A DNA stretch of 24,990 nt from a virus: the IMG/VR virus record IMGVR_UViG_3300037882_003700, positions 1-24,990 of that record. One strand, 5' to 3'. Positions 1-7,100 of this stretch are shown here, one piece after another; position 1 is the stretch's first letter; every line of letters begins with the position of its first letter. A program made the position numbers and the translations under genes. The notes beneath the pieces were generated by a model. The model was not told where the DNA came from. It worked only from the letters and a program-made list of their open reading frames with translations, and did not search any database.

Positions 1-1
1 C

Positions 2-1789
2 TCTGCGCAGAGAACGAATATTAAAAAGGCTTTTGAATCCGGTGCTGATGAGCTGACCACCGCCGCGGCAAGCAGTTTCCTGCGCGCGCAGATCGATGAC
101 ATCGAGACTAAAGTTAAGCAGCTCTCCGGTGAGGCTGGTTCGGAAGGATCGACTTCGCTGCTCAACCTGCAGAAGGAATTGGCTGACCTTACTTCACTCC
201 GGCTGGATCTGGATAAGAAAACTTTCGCGCGCGAAAAAGATCGCGTCGAAACTTCTAACAAGGATGCTGATTTGGCAATTCGTTCCGCGCAGATTACGGC
301 GCAGATCGGAAGCATGAAGGAAGCGGAGCTCGCTACTCAGGAGATCATTAACCAAGCGAAAGTTAAAGAGAAAAACGCCATCGATGAGGCGATCGCTTAC
401 ACGCGCTCCGACAAATTCATCAAGGAGAAATTCACCGAGCTTGGTGTGCGCCCGCCGACGCGCGACCAGCTGGAGACGGATCCGGTGGTGTTGAAATATC
501 GGGAGCAGGTGCGCAGGCAGGCTGAGCTGGATCGTCAGAATACGGTGGACGCTGCCAACAAATCGCTTACCTCGCGGAAATTCAGCGTCGATCCGGCACT
601 GGAGCGCGGTGTCATTACCGACTTCCAACAGTTCCGGTTTCAGCTGCAGGAATCCACCATCGCTTATAAAGCGCAGATCGATGCGATTGAAGCTACAACG
701 CGCTCCCTGCAGGCGCAGCGCGCCAACCTTGATCTCATTCGCAATAAACCTTTCGTCGGCTCCGGCGCCCGGTTCCTGGGTGATCTGGCGCTGGAAGATC
801 GTCAGCGCGCAGACGCCACCGAGCGTAAATTCGCTGCCGACGCGCGGCTCGCGCAGATTCGTGAGGAGATCAAAAAGGCCGAGGCTTTCTCTGGTATTTC
901 CGTGGCCGATGCCGAGCGCAACGCGGCGCAGGGTATCGACTTCGCAGGCAATGCGATTGGCCGCAAGGGAACCAAAGGTTTCAAACTCGATCAGCAGCAG
1001 GCGAAACAGGCGCAGCAGGATCTGTTAAAGCTGGCGGAAGCGCAGCGTAAGGTCGAGGAAGATGCGGCAAAGGCCAATGAGGAGTTTGAGAAATTCGGCA
1101 GGATCCTCACCGAAAATGAACCGCTGGTGAAAACGCTCGACGATTCTTTCAAGGAATTCGCCTATAGTAGCTATTACGGAGCGTTGGCGATGAGCGAGGA
1201 TTTCAAAACCTTGTTCGGTCAAATCAAAGGTGGCTTCTCCGAAGTAGTGAAAGGCTTCGCCGACGGAACCAAGTCCATCGGCCAGTCCTTCAAGGATCTC
1301 GGCGTCACCATTCTGAATACGCTGCTCGATATTGCGACCAAGCGTGCAACGCAGAGCATCTTCGATTCGATCTTTGGCAAGCCCGATACCATTGGTTCCA
1401 GCGCAAGCGCGGGCGGTGGTTTCTTCACCAGTATCCTGGGCTTCCTGGGATTCGCCTCCGGCGGGCGCGTGCGCGGCGGTGTGGCAGGTAAGGACTCGGT
1501 GCCGGGGATGTTGATGCCTGACGAATATGTGGTGAAGGCACCGGCGGCGCGCGCTATCGGATACGATACGCTTGACCGCCTGAACGCAGGGAATACCAAT
1601 GTGCAATCGCAGAGCAATGGAATCTCCCGCGTGGCGTCGAACGATAACGGCGGAGCCACGGTCAACGTCTATGTGGTGAAACCCGATGCTGTGCCTCCGA
1701 TGGGGCCGAACGATGTGGTGGCGATCATCAGCGACAACATCGCGCGCGGCGGAGAAGTGAAGCAGCTCATCAAATCGGTGCAGGTATAA
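2..1789 (+). CDS. Tail tape measure protein, C-terminal part (5' truncated by window edge)
   Basis: The frame is open from the first bases of the window, so the start lies upstream; the TTG at 179 is internal. About 595 residues are visible. The first two thirds are long, charged, Ala/Gln/Glu/Lys-rich helices of coiled-coil type, as expected of a protein that spans the tail tube and sets its length. Near the end is a Gly/Phe-rich hydrophobic stretch (GFLGFASGGRVRGG, about 1438-1480), then a segment with KDSVPGMLMPDEYVVKAPAA. This 'GG..DSVP.ML.PGE.V' type of ending is typical of phage tape measure C-termini (lambda H-like). It sits directly before M-, L-, K-, I- and J-like genes, which is the lambda order. 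Function is inferred from the ending and the position; length and N-terminus cannot be seen. Confidence 0.85.
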   Translation, partial: SAQRTNIKKAFESGADELTTAAASSFLRAQIDDIETKVKQLSGEAGSEGSTSLLNLQKELADLTSLRLDLDKKTFAREKDRVETSNKDADLAIRSAQITAQIGSMKEAELATQEIINQAKVKEKNAIDEAIAYTRSDKFIKEKFTELGVRPPTRDQLETDPVVLKYREQVRRQAELDRQNTVDAANKSLTSRKFSVDPALERGVITDFQQFRFQLQESTIAYKAQIDAIEATTRSLQAQRANLDLIRNKPFVGSGARFLGDLALEDRQRADATERKFAADARLAQIREEIKKAEAFSGISVADAERNAAQGIDFAGNAIGRKGTKGFKLDQQQAKQAQQDLLKLAEAQRKVEEDAAKANEEFEKFGRILTENEPLVKTLDDSFKEFAYSSYYGALAMSEDFKTLFGQIKGGFSEVVKGFADGTKSIGQSFKDLGVTILNTLLDIATKRATQSIFDSIFGKPDTIGSSASAGGGFFTSILGFLGFASGGRVRGGVAGKDSVPGMLMPDEYVVKAPAARAIGYDTLDRLNAGNTNVQSQSNGISRVASNDNGGATVNVYVVKPDAVPPMGPNDVVAIISDNIARGGEVKQLIKSVQV

Positions 1790-1790
1790 A

Positions 1791-2192
1791 ATGGCAACTT
1801 TCGATTTCCCCTGGCATAAGCATCCCGAAGAAGATAACCCGGAATCCGGCACCGGCGTGCAGTTCGGCCAGTCGTATGAGTTTCGCTCCGGGCCGACGGC
1901 GCCGCTGACGCGCACCTTCGTTCTCACCATGCAGGGGATGCGCGTTTATACGCAATCCGACGGCGTTACAATCGACTCCACCACCAATGGCACCAGCGGG
2001 CGCAAGGACAACATCATGGCGCTCTACAACTTCTGGCTGGCCCATAAACAGCACGTTCCGTTCGTCTATAACCACCCGCTGCACGGTGCGATGAATTGCC
2101 GCTTCAAAGTACCGTTGAAATTGCCGACGCCTGTTGATGGCGGCAGTGGTATTTATCCCAATTTCCAGCTGGTGTTCATTGAGGTTCCATGA
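1791..2192 (+). CDS. Minor tail protein, lambda gpM-like
   Basis: 133 residues. It begins 1 nt after the tape measure stop and ends in an ATGA overlap with the next gene, so translation is probably coupled. A mixed beta protein with the pattern 'FGQSYEFR...LTRTFVLTMQGM', then 'MALYNFWLAHK', then 'PFVYNHPLHG' and a final beta strand 'PNFQLVFIEVP'. This layout (early beta strands, a helix that fills a loop, a 'W/F.P..y' strand, a last strand) is that of the Phage_min_tail family, to which lambda gpM belongs. Lambda gpM is a tail-tip component placed between tape measure H and L, as here. Family assignment is by pattern and position, not by a search. Confidence 0.75.
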   Translation: MATFDFPWHKHPEEDNPESGTGVQFGQSYEFRSGPTAPLTRTFVLTMQGMRVYTQSDGVTIDSTTNGTSGRKDNIMALYNFWLAHKQHVPFVYNHPLHGAMNCRFKVPLKLPTPVDGGSGIYPNFQLVFIEVP

Positions 2193-2665
2193 CCGCTATT
2201 GAAGAAGATCGCGTAAAACTAACCGCCGACGGCGTAGTGCAGCTGTTCAAGATCGACCTGCGCAATGGAAGCACGCTGCGCCTGAAAGCGAATAACACCG
2301 CGAGCTGGCAGAGCCAAACCTGGGAAGGCATCGCTATCATGATGCAGGGTGTGAAGAAATCCGCCAGCGAGGAGCTGAGCCGCCCGCAGCTGACCATCGC
2401 CAACAAGGATCATATTTTTACTCAATATGTTAATCAAGGCGTGTTAGAGAAATCCATAGTCACGCGCTACCGCGTGCTCAAGAGCAACTTCGATGGAAAT
2501 ATTAACCTTTATGAGCAAGCAACATGGTACATCGCAAGAGTGATCGGGGTGACAAACGCCAACGTGACGGTCGAGCTGCGAAATCCAATCGACGGCCCGA
2601 CGGTGATCACCCCGGCGCGGATGTACCTACCCCCGGAATTTCCGGCAGTGAGTCTGACGGGGTAG
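2189..2665 (+). CDS. Minor tail protein, lambda gpL-like
   Basis: 158 residues. The start ATG overlaps the stop of the M-like gene (ATGA), with GAGG about 6 nt upstream. The protein begins with a beta-rich part ('VQLFKIDLRNGSTLRLKAN') and carries 'YRVLKSNFDG' and 'WYIARVIGVTNANVTVELRNP' later on. Lambda gpL is a tail-tip hub component that binds an iron-sulfur cluster through its C-terminal cysteines. This homologue shows no cysteine in its 158 residues and is shorter than lambda gpL, so it probably corresponds only to the N-terminal hub part. The last 142 nt also lie in the open frame of the following NlpC/P60 gene. Call rests on position between M-like and K-like genes plus beta pattern. 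Confidence 0.65.
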   Translation: MTAIEEDRVKLTADGVVQLFKIDLRNGSTLRLKANNTASWQSQTWEGIAIMMQGVKKSASEELSRPQLTIANKDHIFTQYVNQGVLEKSIVTRYRVLKSNFDGNINLYEQATWYIARVIGVTNANVTVELRNPIDGPTVITPARMYLPPEFPAVSLTG

Positions 2666-3312
2666 GTACTGAGCAGCCGTGGCGTCGTATAGAGGAAGGG
2701 AAAACCGAGCTGGATCTCCAGCATCTGCGGTATAACCATCTGCTGGGGAAGCCCTACGTCTCAGGAAAACAGGACTGCGGCACGATCCTGAAAAGTTTCT
2801 TCTTCGATAATTGCGGATTCGAATTCACCGATTACGCCCGCCCGGATGACTGGTGGAAACATGGCATGAATTTGTTTTATGAGATCGCAAAACTTGAGGG
2901 TTTCCGCCCTCAAGACATTCCGATCGATAAGATGCAGGTGGGCGATGTGATGCTCATGTCGTATGCGGGCTCGCGCTTTCCCAATCATAATGGTATCTAT
3001 GTGGGTGAGGGGAAAATAATCCAGCATTTCCACGGTAAGCTATCGAACTGTGAGAGGATTCGATCGCACCACCGTGATGCCTTGCTTGCGATTATGCGGC
3101 GGCCTGATATTATCATTAAGCCTCTGCCGGAAAAGGAATTACAGTTGGTGGATGTTCTCTCCCCCTACTGGAAACAGCGGTTGGCAAAGCGATTGGAGAC
3201 TGGCAATGACAAAGAGCTCATCGAAGCCCTCAAAGAAAAACACCCGGACGCCGGCGCTGTCGAAGCCTTCGCTCGAACAGTTGGAGAAATTGCACGACCC
3301 GATGGGGATTGA
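2524..3312 (+). CDS. NlpC/P60 cysteine peptidase, lambda gpK C-terminal domain-like
   Basis: Clear match to the second half of lambda gpK: 'DCGTILKSFF', then 'DDWWKHGMNLF', then 'MQVGDVMLM' and 'FPNHNGIYVGEG' against lambda 'DCYTLFRDAY', 'DDWWRNGQNLY', 'AQPGDVLLC' and 'VPNHAAIYCGDG'. The catalytic Cys is codon 2776-2778, the His is 2986-2988 and a third polar His is 3025-3027. In lambda this protein acts during tail-tip assembly and is thought to process peptidoglycan or tail protein. The start is doubtful: 2524 is the only ATG/GTG/TTG before the Cys, but it overlaps the L-like gene by 142 nt, has no clear ribosome site and its first residues look like an out-of-frame shadow. A strong GAGGAAGGG at 2692-2700 precedes an in-frame CTG at 2710, which would fit the domain boundary. 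The Mov34/JAMM half of gpK is encoded by the next gene instead. Confidence 0.85.
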   Translation: MVHRKSDRGDKRQRDGRAAKSNRRPDGDHPGADVPTPGISGSESDGVGTEQPWRRIEEGKTELDLQHLRYNHLLGKPYVSGKQDCGTILKSFFFDNCGFEFTDYARPDDWWKHGMNLFYEIAKLEGFRPQDIPIDKMQVGDVMLMSYAGSRFPNHNGIYVGEGKIIQHFHGKLSNCERIRSHHRDALLAIMRRPDIIIKPLPEKELQLVDVLSPYWKQRLAKRLETGNDKELIEALKEKHPDAGAVEAFARTVGEIARPDGD

Positions 3313-3592
3313 GCGCGTCGGCTTTGTCCTGCAGGACGGTTCGCTTATCGAAGTGCCGAATATTTCTCCTCATCCTGAGAATTCTTTCATGGTGCGTGGA
3401 GAGGATATTATGAAATACGCGCTCTCCGGCGAGGCGCAGGCGACGTGGCACACCCATCCGGTGAAGGATGGGAATCTGACCATCGAAGATCATGAGATGT
3501 TTTTGAATTACCCGGAGCTGGAGCATTACATCGTCGGCAATGACGGCGTGCGCCGCTATTCCGTCAAGGATGGAAGGGTGATTAATGCGTAA
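3206..3592 (+). CDS. JAMM/Mov34 (MPN+) metallopeptidase, lambda gpK N-terminal domain-like
   Basis: 128 residues from ATG 3206, which has GGAG at 3195-3198, 7 nt upstream. The JAMM zinc-site pattern is visible: E36 in 'ERVGFVL', then H82-T-H84, seven residues, T92 and D95 ('HTHPVKDGNLTIED'). This is HxH-x7-S/T-x2-D with Thr in place of the usual Ser. Lambda gpK carries 'ESCGFVV' and 'VHSHPGG' in the same roles. The family cleaves isopeptide or peptide bonds; in tail assembly its substrate is unsettled. The gene overlaps the end of the NlpC/P60 gene by 107 nt. The helix SLEQLEKLHDP just before E36 fits an MPN domain start, which argues against the later ATG at 3302. The domain order is reversed relative to lambda gpK. 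Confidence 0.8.
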   Translation: MTKSSSKPSKKNTRTPALSKPSLEQLEKLHDPMGIERVGFVLQDGSLIEVPNISPHPENSFMVRGEDIMKYALSGEAQATWHTHPVKDGNLTIEDHEMFLNYPELEHYIVGNDGVRRYSVKDGRVINA

Positions 3593-4199
3593 AAGAATCA
3601 TCTTCCACGGAAGTATCAAGCATCTCCTGCCGGAGCCGGTGGAGATCGATGCCGATTCACCGCTGGAAGCGATGCGCGGGTTGGTGCAGCAATACCCTCA
3701 CTTAAAAAAATTCAATAAATTCGATGAGCGCCCGCTGGTGCAGATTGTCGGATTCGAGGGCAGGCAGCAGCTGACGGAAGCTACCGACGTGGAGGAGCTG
3801 CATGTGGTGCCTGCGATGATCGGCTCCGGCGGCGGTGGCGGAGGCTTCATGAAAATCGCCATCGGCGCGGTGCTGATCGCCGCGGCGGTGATCGCCTTCC
3901 CTTCGCTGCCCTGGGCGGCAAGCATCTTCACCGGCGCCATGAACAGCACGCTGGGATCCATCATGCTCAACCTTGGCGCCAGCCTTATCTTCGGTGGATT
4001 GCTCAGCTTCCTTAGCCCTGCTCCTCCGCGAGATGTTGGCCTTGACGCGCGCGCCGATCCCGAAGCGTCGAAGTATTTGGGTATCGGGCGTAATACGGTG
4101 CGCATCGGAACGCGCATCCCTATTCCTTATGGAACGGCCATTCGGATCTACGGTCACTATCTCAGCATGGATATTCAGGCTAAGGATGTGGCAGTATGA
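3585..4199 (+). CDS. Tail assembly protein, lambda gpI-like
   Basis: 204 residues. The start overlaps the JAMM gene by 8 nt and the end overlaps the J-like gene by ATGA. Residues 1-77 form a ubiquitin-like beta-grasp type domain ('RIIFHGSIKHLLP' through 'EELHVVPAMIG'), then a Gly-rich linker (residues 81-87), then a hydrophobic part with two likely membrane-type segments (about 89-108 and 121-143), and a C-terminal 'YLGIGRNTVRIGTRIPIPYG'. This is the architecture of lambda gpI, a tail-tip assembly protein required for gpJ hub formation but not found in the finished virion. The position between K-like and J-like genes agrees. Confidence 0.85.
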   Translation: MRKRIIFHGSIKHLLPEPVEIDADSPLEAMRGLVQQYPHLKKFNKFDERPLVQIVGFEGRQQLTEATDVEELHVVPAMIGSGGGGGGFMKIAIGAVLIAAAVIAFPSLPWAASIFTGAMNSTLGSIMLNLGASLIFGGLLSFLSPAPPRDVGLDARADPEASKYLGIGRNTVRIGTRIPIPYGTAIRIYGHYLSMDIQAKDVAV

Positions 4200-7100
4200 T
4201 CAAAAAGGAACTGCTCTCCAGAACCATGCTTTATAAGCCCATGCGCGGCGCGGGCGGTGGTGGTAAGCAGTCGGGCAGCTCTACGCCTCCCACGCGCACG
4301 CCTGATACCCTGCGCAGCGCGGATTCGGTCGAGGTCATCATTGGCATCGGTGAAGGCGAGATCGGCGGGCTGGTCAACGGCGCGAAGTCTTTCTTCGTCG
4401 GCGATACGGTGCTGCAGAACGCGGACAATACCTTAAATTTTGAATATTTTGAGTTGGAGATCCGTCCCGGTTTGCCGGAGGACAGCGCGGATTTCCTGGT
4501 GCCGAAGTTGGGCGGAACGTCGAATAACATCCCGGTGAATACCGCCTTATCTTCGGGCGTGGCCGTAGTGCGTCAGATGACGCAGAATCAGATCGATGCC
4601 ATCGATCTTCGCCTGAACGTGCAGCAGCTGTTTCGCCAGGACGATAACGGCGTGTATGTGCATGAGCTGAATGTCTCGGTGGAAATCAAGAAAGATACCG
4701 ACACCATCTGGCTTCCTGCTTTCCAGAACGCCACTCTACCCATCCGCGGTAAAACCACCAGCACCTATGTGAAAGAGCTGAGAATCCCGGTGGCGCGCAC
4801 CGATGATTTCTGGCAGGTGCGTGTGACGAAGTGGAGCACGAACACCGACAATAACCAAGCCACCGACGTGGTTTGGGATTCGATTCAGATGATTAATTTC
4901 GATCTGAAAAAATATGCCAATACCGCCACCTGCCGCGTCTTTGCGCAAGCGACCAACCAGTTCTCGCAGATCCCGGAATTCTCCGGCATCTATAAAGGCC
5001 GCATCGTCAAGGTGCCTTCGAACTACGATACGATCAACCGAACCTATGACGGTGTTTGGGATGGTACGTTCGCGCTGTCGGTGACGGATAACACCGCCTG
5101 GATTCTCTACGATTTTGTGCTGAATACGCGCTACGGTATGTCGAGCGCGATTCAGCTCAACATGGATAAATACGAAGTCTATGACACAGGTGTGTGGTGC
5201 GATACGCCGGTGGATAATGGATCCGGCGGATTCCGCCCTCGCTATACCTTCAACGGTTTGATTTCCGAACCGGCCAGTGCCATCGAAACAGCGCGCTATA
5301 TCGCCGGCACGTTCAATGCCACGCTGTTCGATGATGGCAACGGCACGATCATCCTGCGCGCGGATATGAACCAGGATGCCACGCATCTGTTCAGCCTGGA
5401 AAACGTGACGGAGGAAGGATTCAGCTATTCCTTCACTGACATCAACAGCCGCTATAACGACATCACCGTTTCTTTCCTGAACCCCGATCTCAATTATGCG
5501 GAAGATCGACGCCGTGTTTTCGATCAGGATCACATCGACGAATTCGGGCGCGTGTCGATGGACTTCATCGCCGTGGGTTGCACCAACCCTGTAGAAGCGG
5601 TGGCGCGCGCCAATTATAAGCTCCTCACTGGCATCACCGAAAAACAGCTGGTGACGTTCAATACCAACCGGCTTGGTGGCGTGGTCGAGCCTTTCGAAGT
5701 AATCCTTGTGGGTGATCCCACCGCTGGGTATGCGCTGACGGGCCGCATCAAAAGCCTTAATCTTGCTCGCACGGTGGTGACGCTCCGGGATGCGCTATAC
5801 CTCGAAGTGGGTACGGATTATGTGATGCAGATCCGTGGCGTCGGTGGCCTTTCCAGCGAGCATACGGTGACGGTTCCCAGCTCTGGCTTGGTAACGCAGT
5901 TCAATGTGTCTCCGGCGCTTCCGTCGGATACGCCGGAATTCGCCGTGTTTTATCTGGCCGAGGATCCGGGTGAAGGCATCGGCGCACCGAAGCCCTTCCG
6001 CGTGATGAGCATCGAGGAGCTGCAGGACGATCCCGATCACATCAAAATCACCGCGCATGAAATCAACCGCAATAAATTCGAGGACGCCGAAACCGGTATC
6101 ATCCATGAGCCGACGCAGTACAGCGGCCTGGGCGATCCATCCTCTATCCCCGGCCCGACGAATGTTGAATTCACGGAAACCTTTAATCTCAACGGCAACG
6201 AGGTTTGGCTGATACTGACCGTGACGCTGCCGCGTAACCAATACCGCTATTATACAGGCGAGTTCGAAGTATGGAGCCGCCAGCTCGATGAAGATGATCT
6301 GCCGCTGGGTTCCTTCGAGCAGCGCGTTGTGCAATACGGTGATACCATTATCAATCATCCGCCTGGGAAATTCGAATTCAAGATCCTGCCGAAGAATAGC
6401 CTGGGGCAGACGCCACCTATTGGTTCCGTCACCAGCTGGGAGCATGTGGTGGGTTCGGCAGAGACTGTTGGCACGCCGCCGCAGCCGGTGGAGAATATCA
6501 CCTATCAGCTGACGCCTACCGGTTTCATCGTGCAGTGGGATCCGCCTGCAGGACAGACCACGGTGATTCACCACTACAAAGTCACCGAAGGCGTCGATGA
6601 AGAAAGCGCCACCGTACTGGCGGATAATTTGAAGGATCCGATCCTTGTATTGGATCCGATGACGAAGCGTTCCTACAACCTGTTCATTTACGCGGTGAGC
6701 ACCGCGCAGGTGCCTTCCGATGCTGAGAACGTGACCATCACCAATTCCGCGCCGGTGCCACCCAGCAATATCCGCGTGGAAGTCGGTTACGAAACGGTGA
6801 TGATTTTCTTCGACCGTAATACCGAAATCGATCTGGTCGGATACAGGATTCAGTTCCGGCAGGTGGGGCAGAACACTTGGCTGGATATGGATCCCTCCGG
6901 CCTGTTCGATCAAGGCCAGCCCGATACCGCTTATGAATTCCGGGTGGCGGCGATCGATGCGCTTACCGTGTTGCTTGAAGATGAGATCTGGAGCACCCCG
7001 CGCAGCGTGCGCACGCGCAATACCATCGGCGTTGCGCAAGGAATCGATGAAGTGAAGGTTTCGACCACGCAGAATCTGGTGCGTAACGGCTCCTTCGAGC

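Noticed and set aside
1025-1930. 301-codon minus-strand frame
   Set aside because: Antisense to the tape measure and M-like genes; no motif and against operon direction.
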